Origin: Vibrio sp. 99-8-1
Lineage (GTDB): Bacteria; Pseudomonadota; Gammaproteobacteria; Enterobacterales; Vibrionaceae
NCBI RefSeq assembly: GCF_013114595.1
Contig: NZ_VTXE01000027.1
Location: forward strand, 1-64,000
Reading direction: 5' to 3'
DNA: 64,000 bases
This document shows, piece by piece, positions 16,736 to 24,757 of this stretch. The stretch's first letter is position 1; each line of letters begins with the position of its first letter. The translations under genes and the position numbers were made by a program. The notes under the pieces were generated by a model. That model was not told where the DNA came from and did not search any database. It saw only the letters and a list, made by a program, of their open reading frames with translations.

Positions 16736-17824
16736 TTACTCTTTAGACATAATCTCCAGAATGGATTTTTGATCAGCTTTTACTACGCCACGCTCTGTAA
16801 TCAACGCAGTTACGTATTTGGCAGGGGTAACATCAAAGGCATAGTTACCACATTGAGTACCCTCAGGAGCGGTGTTCACAACACCACGTTTACCGTCAGC
16901 ATCAATGCCCTGAACATGCGATTGTTCAGTACCGCTTCTCTGCTCGATCGGAATCTCTTTAACGCCATCCCAGACAGTAGGGTCGAAGGTAGGCGTCGGC
17001 AATGCGACATAAAACGGAACATCGTTGGCATGTGCTGCCAGTGCTTTCAGATAGGTACCAATTTTATTGCACACATCGCCCTTAGCGGTAACTCGGTCTG
17101 TACCAACGATTACCATATCAACCAGACCATGCTGCATTAAGTGGCCGCCAACATTATCGGCAATCAGAGTATGATCAACGCCATGGGCACCCAGCTCGTA
17201 TGAAGTTAATGCACCCTGATTACGGGGACGCGTCTCATCAACCCATACATGAATTTTTATGCCCTTGTCGTGAGCCATATACATAGGAGCCAGTGCCGTT
17301 CCCCAATCTACTGTCGCCAGCCAGCCTGCATTGCAGTGGGTCAGAATATTGATGGTGTCACCAGCCTTCTTCTTCGCAGCGATCTCTTCAATAATTTCCA
17401 GACCGTTCAGGCCAATCTGATGGTTAATTTCTACATCTTCATCACACAGTCCGGCACATACTTGGTATGCTTTCTCTAGCCGATCTTCTTCTTTGGTGTT
17501 GACCAGTTTGTTTTTCACACGATCCAAGGCCCACTTCAGGTTGATAGCCGTCGGGCGGGTTTTAACTAACACTTCGTATGCCTGATTCAGTGAGCTGTCT
17601 GAAGTATCAGCCTGCATCGCAAATGCCAGTCCATAAGCGCCCACAATACCGAGTAGTGGTGCACCGCGGGTCTTCATCGATACAATGGCATCTGCAGACT
17701 CTTCAACGGTATTTAGTGTTAAGATTTCAAGTTCATACGGAAGTTTTTCCTGATTGAAGATATGAATACTTCTCTGATCTTCACCAACCCACACAGAACG
17801 ATAAGTTTTGCCGTTAATTTTCAT
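16736..17824 (-). CDS. MtnA-family 5-substituted ribose-1-phosphate isomerase
   Basis: An aldose-ketose isomerase acting on 5-methylthioribose-1-P or 5-deoxyribose-1-P (eIF2B-like fold), 362 aa from ATG 17824. Upstream of that ATG is GAGG; an in-frame TTG 12 bp earlier is less likely. Catalytic Cys164 (THCNAG) and Asp243 (GTDRV) are present, as are KTRGAPLLG and NKIGTYLKALAA. The core reads HCNAGWLATVDWGTALAP rather than the HCNTGSLATAGYGTALG of classical methionine-salvage MtnA; I associate the former type with DHAP-shunt paralogues. No mtnBCDK genes are nearby, so classical methionine salvage is unlikely. Symbol left empty because the physiological substrate is open. Confidence 0.87.
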   Translation of the reverse strand: MKINGKTYRSVWVGEDQRSIHIFNQEKLPYELEILTLNTVEESADAIVSMKTRGAPLLGIVGAYGLAFAMQADTSDSSLNQAYEVLVKTRPTAINLKWALDRVKNKLVNTKEEDRLEKAYQVCAGLCDEDVEINHQIGLNGLEIIEEIAAKKKAGDTINILTHCNAGWLATVDWGTALAPMYMAHDKGIKIHVWVDETRPRNQGALTSYELGAHGVDHTLIADNVGGHLMQHGLVDMVIVGTDRVTAKGDVCNKIGTYLKALAAHANDVPFYVALPTPTFDPTVWDGVKEIPIEQRSGTEQSHVQGIDADGKRGVVNTAPEGTQCGNYAFDVTPAKYVTALITERGVVKADQKSILEIMSKE

Positions 17825-17918
17825 TTTTTTCCTCAATTACATTTCTGAATACTCACAAAAATAGTGAGATACAACAGTACGTAACAGAATCTTATTAAAT
17901 ATTTCAAAGTGGCAATTA

Positions 17919-17931
17919 GGACATTTGTCAG
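17919..17931. promoter_or_regulatory. Shared operator-like site C (divergent isomerase / regulator 1)
   Basis: GGACATTTGTCAG contains the dyad GACA-TT-TGTC. It lies about 95 bp from the isomerase start and 137 bp from the regulator start, in the divergent promoter region 17825-18067. It fits auto- and co-regulation. Confidence 0.6.
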
Positions 17932-18067
17932 TGTCGATAGATTAGTTTTTTAAAAAATCGAAGTTGATCACACAATAATTTTTGCTACCGATGAAATAGT
18001 TTAATAGTTTTAATATTCAGCTATATACTATTATCAAAATAAACTCTATCTACCATGGAATAAATTT

Positions 18068-18736
18068 ATGAGTAACAATCTCATACAAGAACAAGTTCAA
18101 TCTGGTTATAAAAAAATGATTCAATTAATGAATCAGGATGAGTTTGATATATTGACTTTTGAAAATGGGAAAAAATTATTTACCCAAGGAGAAATAATAA
18201 ACCATGTATATTGGGTTGTTGATGGTGGATTCTCCATTCGTTATACCGCTGAAAACAGTAAACGTATTAACCATGGATTAATAGAATGCCAAAACAGATT
18301 TTTTGGTGAAGTAGAGCTATTGACAGACTTGAAAGCAAACTTTGATCTTTTTGTGAAGGGAAAAGCAAGAATTAAAGTTATACCAATTCGTTATATGCAA
18401 AAATTACTTGTTGATCACCCAACCATAACGCTCTGGCTATCAAAAAAGCTGGCAGGTGATATTATAGATATAACTAAACAATCTTTTGATCGGACACTTT
18501 ATCCATTATCTTACACCATAGCTCTTGACCTACTAGAACATAGCCGACATAAAAAGAATAATCATTCTTTTCCAACCGTTACCAGTGAAGCAGAAAGATT
18601 TGGTTGTGATGAACGTGTTTACAGACGGGTAATCAGCCAGCTTATTAAGTTGAATTTAATTGAGAAGAAAGATAACAATATTAACATTATTGATGAAGCT
18701 AAGCTTGGAGATTTTATTGAGTCATTTAATATGTAA
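18068..18736 (+). CDS. YeiL/Crp-family transcriptional regulator 1
   Basis: A 222-aa cyclic-nucleotide-binding-fold regulator. The N-terminal beta-roll (about 28-125) has KLFTQGEIINHVYWVVDGGF and FFGEVELL. A long dimer helix follows, then a winged helix (about 165-220, EAERFGCDERVYRRVISQL). The Arg/Ser/Thr residues that CRP uses to hold cAMP after FGE are not conserved, so the effector is probably not cAMP. FNR-type Cys clusters are missing too. The domain order and YRR.ISQL recognition region resemble E. coli YeiL, a regulator next to nucleoside genes. It is divergent from the isomerase gene. Confidence 0.8.
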   Translation: MSNNLIQEQVQSGYKKMIQLMNQDEFDILTFENGKKLFTQGEIINHVYWVVDGGFSIRYTAENSKRINHGLIECQNRFFGEVELLTDLKANFDLFVKGKARIKVIPIRYMQKLLVDHPTITLWLSKKLAGDIIDITKQSFDRTLYPLSYTIALDLLEHSRHKKNNHSFPTVTSEAERFGCDERVYRRVISQLIKLNLIEKKDNNINIIDEAKLGDFIESFNM

Positions 18737-18770
18737 ATAAAAATCATAATTTAGCGATGGAACTTATTAA

Positions 18771-18790
18771 AGGGCTTAACTTTAAGCCCT
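18771..18790. terminator. Hairpin shared by regulator 1 and the DeoD-like gene
   Basis: AGGGCTTAA-CT-TTAAGCCCT is a perfect dyad between the two convergent genes, 34 bp and 20 bp from their stops. Confidence 0.7.
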
Positions 18791-18810
18791 CTGATAAACG
18801 GCAAGATTAA

Positions 18811-19539
18811 TTATGCAGTTATAGCTGTTTCCAGCGCGAGTTTCATCATACTTTGAAATGTATTCTGACGCTCTTCACTCGTTGTTTCATCTCCTGTAAT
18901 AATATGGTCTGAGATGGTTAAGATACCCAGAGCTTTAGCACGATATTTCGCCGCAAGGGCAAACAGCTCTGAACACTCCATTTCACAAGCAAGCACGTTC
19001 ATTTTCTGCAATGCTGGAATTAGATTATCATCTTCACCATAGAACAAGTCATTGGTAAACGTAGTACCAAACTTCACATCAATACCAAACTCTTTAGCCT
19101 TCTCATTACAGGCTGTCACTAGTTCAAAACTTGGTACAGCAGGATAATCATAGCCGGCAAACCGGGTACGATTAACAGCAGATGCCGTTCCTGCACCAGT
19201 CGAAACAATGATATCACGTACCTTAATATCATCAGAGATTGCACCAGCGGTACCAATGCGGATAATCTTTTTAACTTTGTGATACTTAAACAGTTCCGTT
19301 GCATATATTGAGATAGACGGAACCCCCATTCCATGCCCCATAACTGAAACTCTCTCACCCTTATAATGTCCGGTATATGCAAGCATGTTTCTTACTGAAT
19401 TCACCATAATTGCATCATCGAGGTAGTTCTCTGCAATAAATTTTGCTCGTAAAGGATCACCAGGAAATATAACAGTTTCTGCAAATGAACCCTCCTCAGA
19501 GTAAATTGATGTGCTTAACGTATCTACCATTTTAGTCAT
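18811..19539 (-). CDS. Purine nucleoside phosphorylase, DeoD-like
   Basis: An NP-I family phosphorylase of the hexameric DeoD type (242 aa from ATG 19539, supported by AAAGG 8 nt upstream; two upstream in-frame starts lack a ribosome site). Motifs are FPGDPLRAKFIAE (phosphate), SVMGHGMGVPSISIY, RIGTAGAI, CEMECSELFALAA (ribose) and ISDHIITGDETTSEERQ, where Asp of SDH is the catalytic purine-N7 acid. It releases purine bases from (deoxy)ribonucleosides to give sugar-1-P, and DeoD enzymes also accept 5'-deoxy and 5'-methylthio purine nucleosides poorly to well. It is the second phosphorylase of the locus. Symbol left empty because it is likely a paralogue of a backbone deoD. Confidence 0.88.
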   Translation of the reverse strand: MTKMVDTLSTSIYSEEGSFAETVIFPGDPLRAKFIAENYLDDAIMVNSVRNMLAYTGHYKGERVSVMGHGMGVPSISIYATELFKYHKVKKIIRIGTAGAISDDIKVRDIIVSTGAGTASAVNRTRFAGYDYPAVPSFELVTACNEKAKEFGIDVKFGTTFTNDLFYGEDDNLIPALQKMNVLACEMECSELFALAAKYRAKALGILTISDHIITGDETTSEERQNTFQSMMKLALETAITA

Positions 19540-19605
19540 AAAAATTGCCTTTATTGCTTGGTTTAAATTTATGTCCATGTTAAATATATATTAGAAAAAT
19601 AAATA

Positions 19606-19618
19606 TGACATATGTCCT
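19606..19618. promoter_or_regulatory. Shared operator-like site D (divergent DeoD-like / regulator 2)
   Basis: TGACATATGTCCT, whose reverse complement AGGACATATGTCA aligns with sites B and C. GACATATGTC is a perfect 10-bp palindrome. It lies 67 bp from the DeoD-like start and about 41 bp before the regulator 2 start. It is the best-conserved copy and suggests the consensus AGGACA-TWTGTCA. Confidence 0.65.
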
Positions 19619-19658
19619 ACCAATTATTGTAGGAAGTCACAGTAATAGGATTCTAATT

Positions 19659-20315
19659 ATGATAAACTCTATTATCGAAGAAGGAAAAGCCTCTTTTATA
19701 AATATCATAAAGAGCTATGACCTTGCTAAAATAGACTTTAAAAAAGGTGAGTTTCTATATAAACAAGGCCAACCAGTATGCAGTTTATATTGGGTCACCA
19801 AAGGTGAGTTCAGTATTAAACATACGGAAATAAATGGTAAATCTATCAATCTAGGCGTAATAGAAAGTAACGAACGTTTTTTTGGTGAAATAGAGTTTGT
19901 CAGTGGCCAATTGGCTAAGTTTGATTTAGTAGCCAACTGTGATGTCTCAGTTAAAATAATCACTCATGAAGAGATGATTGAGATAATAAATGCTGATTAT
20001 AAAGTATCATTATGGCTCAGTAATTGTATTGCCAGAAGCTATGATCAAATTACTAACAGCATGTTTACTATGACATTATATCCGCTCATATATAATATTG
20101 CTTTAGATTTAAAACAGAGATATTCCGGAGAAAAAGAGTCTGTTGGCTATGATGTTATAACACAGGAAGCAGAACGATTTGGATGCAGTGACAGAGTTTA
20201 TCATCGGGTTGTAAAAGAATTAGTTAGCAGAAAACTTGTTCAAAAAAGTAAACAAGGATTAAGTATTGTTAACTATCGGGAACTATGCGAATTTATTGAT
20301 TCCTTCGGGAGCTAA
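19659..20315 (+). CDS. YeiL/Crp-family transcriptional regulator 2
   Basis: A paralogue of the gene at 18068, with the same length and architecture. It has FLYKQGQPVCSLYWVTKGEF and RFFGEIEFVSGQLAKFDL in the beta-roll and EAERFGCSDRVYHRVVKELV in the recognition helix. The recognition segments of both proteins share EAERFGC.(D/E)RVY.RV, so they probably read the same operator. The start at 19659 (218 aa) aligns with regulator 1; an ATG at 19605 would put operator D inside the gene. It is divergent from the DeoD-like gene. The effector is unknown. Confidence 0.8.
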   Translation: MINSIIEEGKASFINIIKSYDLAKIDFKKGEFLYKQGQPVCSLYWVTKGEFSIKHTEINGKSINLGVIESNERFFGEIEFVSGQLAKFDLVANCDVSVKIITHEEMIEIINADYKVSLWLSNCIARSYDQITNSMFTMTLYPLIYNIALDLKQRYSGEKESVGYDVITQEAERFGCSDRVYHRVVKELVSRKLVQKSKQGLSIVNYRELCEFIDSFGS

Positions 20316-20452
20316 TTTTTTCGTTTAATATATTGTAGATAAGTTAAGGTTCAGTTAACGCTAATACCTATATGCAAATCGAAGTTCCCTGTACCACCAG
20401 CCATTCTCTTCTTTCTAAGCAATGTTAGAGCAAGGGGAATTACTTATGGTTT

Positions 20453-20782
20453 ATGGATTACTTGCGGATCTCGTTGCCTTACTTCAATCTATTATTTGTT
20501 CTGTTTGCATTGTTCGGTGGTGTACTGTGGCATGTTTACATGTTAGTGATCCATGTTCCTGCTGTAATTTGGCTCACGCTGACCGTTTCAATGACTAGAT
20601 TTTTCCTCTAAAACCGTTTCAAGCTGACAACAGGAGCAGAAGAGTATCCGGAAGGGTTTGCAGAATATTACATCAATCTTGTTATCTATCCGGCTAAACT
20701 AAGCTTTAATGTACTGATCATGTTGGGATTTGCTACGATAGGAATCAATATAGTGGCAACAAAATGGCGACGTTGTTTGTAA
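20453..20782 (+). pseudogene. Broken small membrane-protein gene
   Basis: From ATG 20453 a frame encodes 52 residues with two hydrophobic spans (PYFNLLFVLFALFGGVLW and VPAVIWLTLTVSM). It stops at TAA 20609-20611, then continues in the same frame for 56 residues (RFKLTTGAEEYPEGFAEYY, then NLVIYPAKLSFNVLIMLGFA and NIVATKWRRCL) to TAA 20780. The ribosome-site-like AAGGGG fits the ATG at 20446 in another frame better. A nonsense mutation and possibly a frameshift have probably killed one gene of about 107 codons. The family is not recognised. Confidence 0.55.
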
Positions 20783-20816
20783 TTCAGCGTTTTTCACTGT
20801 AACAAAAACAAAAAAA

Positions 20817-20835
20817 GGGGCCTAAAATAGGCCCC
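20817..20835 (-). terminator. Terminator of tdh
   Basis: GGGGCCTA-AAA-TAGGCCCC, read on the - strand, is followed by TTTTTTGTTTTTG. It lies 30 bp past the tdh stop. A classic intrinsic terminator. Confidence 0.93.
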
Positions 20836-20865
20836 AAAGGTAATGAAGACGCACCAATTGATGCA

Positions 20866-21897
20866 TCAATCCCAATCTAGTATAACCTTGCCCGAAAGCC
20901 CGCTACGCATGGTGTCGAAGCCTTTTTGGAAGTCGTCAATTTTGAAATGGTGAGTAATAATTGGATCTAAGTTCAATCCTGATTGGATCAAACTTGCCAT
21001 TTTGTACCAAGTTTCAAACATCTCGCGGCCATATATGCCTTTAATGACTAATCCTTTAAAAATAACCTGATTCCAATCTATGCCCATATCCGATGGCGGA
21101 ATGCCCAATAGAGCAATGCGGCCACCGTGGTTCATGCCTTTTAGCATAGAGTTAAATGCCGAAGGGTTGCCTGACATCTCTAGCCCTACGTCAAAGCCTT
21201 CTGTCATTTTCAGCTCTGCCATGACATCTTCTAGGCTCTCTTGCGCCACGTTTACGGCTCGCGTCACGCCCATCTGTTTGGCTAGGTCTAATCGGTACTC
21301 GTTTACATCGGTAATAACAACATGACGTGCACCAACGTGTTTGGCTACGGCTGCCGCCATGATTCCAATAGGGCCTGCGCCAGTAATTAATACATCTTCA
21401 CCAACCAGATCAAACGAAAGTGCGGTGTGTACTGCGTTACCGAACGGGTCAAATATAGACGCCAAATCATCAGATATTTCTTCTGGGATCTTAAAAGCGT
21501 TAAAAGCTGGAATCACAAGGTACTCTGAGAAAGCGCCCGTGCGGTTAACACCAACACCAACCGTGTTGCGACACAGGTGGGTACGTCCACCACGACAGTT
21601 ACGGCAGTGTCCGCACGTAATGTGGCCTTCGCCTGATACTCTGTCGCCAATTTCAAAACCGCGAACTTCTTGGCCAATACCAACAACTTCCCCTACATAT
21701 TCATGACCCACAACCATAGGCACAGGAATGGTATTTTGTGACCACTCATCCCAGTTGTAGATATGAATATCTGTCCCGCAAATGGCTGTCTTTTTGATCT
21801 TAATGAGCAGATCGTTATGACCAACTTGTTGTTTTTCCACTTCCGTCAGCCAAATGCCCTCTTCCGCTTTTAATTTTGATAGTGCTTTTATTTTCAT
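20866..21897 (-). CDS. tdh: L-threonine 3-dehydrogenase
   Basis: An NAD- and Zn-dependent dehydrogenase converting L-threonine to 2-amino-3-ketobutyrate. It has 343 aa from ATG 21897 (ribosome site GGAG; E. coli Tdh has 341). Visible are catalytic-Zn Cys in KTAICGTDIHIYNWDEW, GHEYVGEVV, the structural-Zn cluster CGHCRNCRGGRTHLC, the Rossmann loop GAGPIGIM and MKIKALSKLKAEEG at the start. It is downstream of kbl in the same operon, as in E. coli, so the product goes straight to Kbl. The coenzyme loop is normal and no defects are seen. Confidence 0.97.
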   Translation of the reverse strand: MKIKALSKLKAEEGIWLTEVEKQQVGHNDLLIKIKKTAICGTDIHIYNWDEWSQNTIPVPMVVGHEYVGEVVGIGQEVRGFEIGDRVSGEGHITCGHCRNCRGGRTHLCRNTVGVGVNRTGAFSEYLVIPAFNAFKIPEEISDDLASIFDPFGNAVHTALSFDLVGEDVLITGAGPIGIMAAAVAKHVGARHVVITDVNEYRLDLAKQMGVTRAVNVAQESLEDVMAELKMTEGFDVGLEMSGNPSAFNSMLKGMNHGGRIALLGIPPSDMGIDWNQVIFKGLVIKGIYGREMFETWYKMASLIQSGLNLDPIITHHFKIDDFQKGFDTMRSGLSGKVILDWD

Positions 21898-22019
21898 GCT
21901 CTTTCTCCAAGTCACAGCCAGTCTCTAAACTGGCTATAACTCCAAAACAGTACGCTGTACCCAAACGTTATGAACTGGCATTGCATCGCCAACTGTTCAG
22001 GCAACAACAGAGGTTTAGG

Positions 22020-23213
22020 TTAAATAATGCCCATATCTTTGCCAACCTGAATAAAGGCATCGATGGCTCTATCTAGATCTGCACGGCTATGTGCCGCAGA
22101 CATTTGAGTACGAATGCGTGCCTGTCCTTTTGGTACAACAGGGAAAGAGAAGCCCACTACATAAATGCCTTTTTCAAGCGCACGCTCTGCAAATTCTGCC
22201 GCCACCTTAGCGTCACCTAGCATAATTGGGATAATCGCATGGTCTGCGCCGCCCATAGTAAAGCCAGCGTCTTCCATACGTGCGCGGAAATGCGCCGCGT
22301 TTTGCCACAATTGGTCGCGTAGCTCACCACTCTCTTTTAGTAAATCAAGAACACGGATAGATGCAGACACAATGGCAGGAGCAACAGAGTTAGAGAACAA
22401 GTAAGGACGTGAACGTTGACGTAACCAGTCAATCACTTCTTTTTTACCTGACGTGTAACCACCCGACGCGCCACCCATTGCTTTACCAAGTGTGCCGGTA
22501 ATGATGTCGATGCGGTCAATAACGTCATGGTATTCGTGCGTACCGCGACCGTTCGCGCCCATAAAACCAACTGCGTGAGAGTCATCAACCATTACTAATG
22601 CGTTGTATTTATCAGCTAAGTCACAAATTGCGGGTAGGTTGGCTACTACGCCGTCCATTGAGAACACACCGTCAGTAACAATAAGCTTATGGCGAGCACC
22701 CGCTTGGTCAGCGGCAATAAGTTGTTCTTCAAGACCGCTCATATCGTTGTTTGCATAGCGGAATCGCATTGCTTTACATAAGCGTACACCGTCAATGATA
22801 GAGGCGTGGTTAAGAGCATCAGAAATGATGGCATCTTCTTTAGATAAGATGGTTTCAAACAGGCCAGTATTGGCGTCAAAGCATGATGTGTAAAGAATGG
22901 TGTCTTCTTTACCCATAAATTCAGATATTTTTTGCTCTAATACTTTGTGAGAATCTTGCGTTCCACAAATAAATCGAACCGATGCCATACCAAACCCGTG
23001 CTCATCCATTCCGGATTTTGCCGCTTCAATCAGGTCGGGGTGGTTAGCCAAGCCAAGGTAGTTATTAGCACAGAAGTTTAAAACTTCTTCGCCAGTAGAA
23101 ATCGAAACCGCTGCTTTTTGTGCAGACGTGATAATACGTTCCGATTTATATAACCCTTCAACTTTAACTTCTTCAATTTGTTGATTAATTTGTTTGTAGA
23201 ATGCAGAGGACAT
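22020..23213 (-). CDS. kbl: 2-amino-3-ketobutyrate CoA ligase (glycine C-acetyltransferase)
   Basis: A PLP enzyme of the alpha-oxoamine synthase family (397 aa) that cleaves 2-amino-3-ketobutyrate with CoA to glycine and acetyl-CoA. Seen are YTSCFDANTGLFE, DDSHAVGFMGANGRGT (Asp contacting PLP) and GTLGKAMGGASGGYT with the Schiff-base lysine. The length and sequence match E. coli Kbl closely. AAAGGA lies before ATG 23213. It is the first gene of the kbl-tdh operon and divergent from a LysR gene that may regulate it. Confidence 0.97.
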   Translation of the reverse strand: MSSAFYKQINQQIEEVKVEGLYKSERIITSAQKAAVSISTGEEVLNFCANNYLGLANHPDLIEAAKSGMDEHGFGMASVRFICGTQDSHKVLEQKISEFMGKEDTILYTSCFDANTGLFETILSKEDAIISDALNHASIIDGVRLCKAMRFRYANNDMSGLEEQLIAADQAGARHKLIVTDGVFSMDGVVANLPAICDLADKYNALVMVDDSHAVGFMGANGRGTHEYHDVIDRIDIITGTLGKAMGGASGGYTSGKKEVIDWLRQRSRPYLFSNSVAPAIVSASIRVLDLLKESGELRDQLWQNAAHFRARMEDAGFTMGGADHAIIPIMLGDAKVAAEFAERALEKGIYVVGFSFPVVPKGQARIRTQMSAAHSRADLDRAIDAFIQVGKDMGII

Positions 23214-23374
23214 AAGTATTCCTTTAGGAAATTTATTTTAAAAACAGTGAATTATGGATATCCGCTGTTTACCGCTTATTAATTTACAGTGTAAAAACAT
23301 TTTAATTGATCTCTATCCAGACTATTATCCCTACAGATGGAAAAACATTAGTGAATTTGAGGCACAAATAAAAC

Positions 23375-24316
23375 ATGATTTCTAACAAACTGCTGTCACT
23401 ATTACCTGATCTCGCTGCTTTTATATTAGTCGTTCAGGAAAAAAGTTTTACCGCCGCAGCAAAAAAATTAAATGTCACCCCGTCTGCGCTCAGTAAAACC
23501 ATCACTCGATTAGAAAAAGCCTTATCAGTAAAACTGTTTGAACGAACCACCAGAAAGCTCCTGGTCACAGAGGCAGGGAAAAAAATCTACGAGCAGTGCC
23601 TTGTCATGGTTAACTCTGCACAGCAAGCGATAGAGCTGTCCAATAGTGATCATGACTCACCATCAGGGCCCATTACTGTTGCCGCGCCAGAGGCCTTTCT
23701 TAATGTGGTACTGCAGCCCTTTGTTATCCCTTTCTTAAAGAAATATCCAGATATCCAATTGAAACTTCGAGCCGCAGATGGTGCAATTGACATCTTCTCT
23801 CAAGGTATAGATATCGTCTTCCATCTAACGGATAAGCCCGATGAAAACCTCGTGCTTAAAGAAGTCGGTAATACTAACTTAGTGCTGTGTGCTAGCCCCG
23901 ACTACATAAACACAAGAGGGAAACCAGAGCACCCAGACGACCTTCAGCAACACGACTGCTTATACCTTGCAGAAACCGAAACCGATCACATATGGCATTT
24001 CATTAAAGATGAAGAGTATTTATCTATTCCTGTTTCCGGTCGGTATGCTGTTAACCATGCTCAGATGCGACTAAATGGTGTTAAGAATGGCTTAGGCATT
24101 GGCATATTCCATGATTTCGTTGTAAAACACGCCATAGAAAGAGGTGAAGTTATTGAAGTATTAGAGGAATGGACATTAAAAGGAAACTATCACGGCATCA
24201 TCGCACTTCAATATGCTCAAACTAAGTACATGCCGGCACGTATGCGGGTATTTATTGATTATGTCATGCAGCATCTATCCATTGAGCAAAACAACCTAAC
24301 AACGGGAGCACAGTAA
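23375..24316 (+). CDS. LysR-family transcriptional regulator
   Basis: A 313-aa LTTR. The winged HTH lies at residues 12-70 (AFILVVQEKSFTAAAKKLNV, TPSALSKTITRLEKAL, LFERTTRKLLVTEAG). The effector-binding domain runs from about 95 to 300 with LVLCASPDYI and GLGIGIF. It is divergent from kbl, with a 160-bp shared promoter region, and its stop is one base before the VOC-protein start. It therefore likely controls that gene, and kbl-tdh control is possible. The inducer is unknown. Confidence 0.88.
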   Translation: MISNKLLSLLPDLAAFILVVQEKSFTAAAKKLNVTPSALSKTITRLEKALSVKLFERTTRKLLVTEAGKKIYEQCLVMVNSAQQAIELSNSDHDSPSGPITVAAPEAFLNVVLQPFVIPFLKKYPDIQLKLRAADGAIDIFSQGIDIVFHLTDKPDENLVLKEVGNTNLVLCASPDYINTRGKPEHPDDLQQHDCLYLAETETDHIWHFIKDEEYLSIPVSGRYAVNHAQMRLNGVKNGLGIGIFHDFVVKHAIERGEVIEVLEEWTLKGNYHGIIALQYAQTKYMPARMRVFIDYVMQHLSIEQNNLTTGAQ

Positions 24317-24317
24317 C

Positions 24318-24701
24318 ATGCTAAAAGGCGTTCATCATATAGCCATTATCTGTTCTGATTACGCGGTTTCTAAGGCGTTTTATACCGAGCTACTTGGGCT
24401 AAAGGTGCTCTCAGAGCATTACCGAGCGCAACGGGACTCTTACAAACTCGACTTAGAAATTGCAGATGGTTGCCAGATAGAACTGTTTTCTTTTCCTAAT
24501 CCCCCTGCCCGTCCAAGCTCACCAGAAGCTCAAGGCCTAAGACACCTAGCTTTCGCGGTAGATTCTGTTGAACAGACAGTACATTATTTGCTAAGCAACA
24601 AGATTGATGTTGAAGAGATAAGAGTGGATGAATTTACTGGCAAAAAGTTTACCTTTTTTAAGGACCCCGATGGTCTGCCGTTAGAGATATACCAAAGCTA
24701 A
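24318..24701 (+). CDS. VOC/glyoxalase-family metalloprotein (GloA2-like)
   Basis: A 127-residue protein of the vicinal-oxygen-chelate superfamily. It has MLKGVHHIAIICSDYAVSKA (first metal His), FYTELLGLKVLSEHYR, IELFSFPNPP (Glu), LRHLAFAVDSVEQTV (His) and DPDGLPLEIYQ (Glu). Four metal ligands in one paired beta-alpha-beta-beta-beta module are intact, so a glyoxalase, dioxygenase or isomerase-like activity is plausible. Homologues near tdh may handle methylglyoxal or aminoacetone by-products (inference). It is translationally linked to the LysR gene. A terminator hairpin follows. Confidence 0.85.
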   Translation: MLKGVHHIAIICSDYAVSKAFYTELLGLKVLSEHYRAQRDSYKLDLEIADGCQIELFSFPNPPARPSSPEAQGLRHLAFAVDSVEQTVHYLLSNKIDVEEIRVDEFTGKKFTFFKDPDGLPLEIYQS

Positions 24702-24724
24702 AACAAGGGCTATCAGCCCTTGTT
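24702..24724. terminator. Bidirectional terminator
   Basis: AACAAGGGCT-ATC-AGCCCTTGTT is a 10-bp perfect stem starting right after the VOC gene's stop. It is convergent with the PHP gene. Confidence 0.8.
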
Positions 24725-24757
24725 ATCATCATCTTTGTTTTGATATCAAAACCAAAC

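Noticed and set aside
16736..17824. Classical methionine-salvage operon
   Set aside because: mtnK, mtnB, mtnC and mtnD are absent from the neighbourhood, and a class II aldolase with an alcohol dehydrogenase is present instead. DHAP-shunt type favoured.
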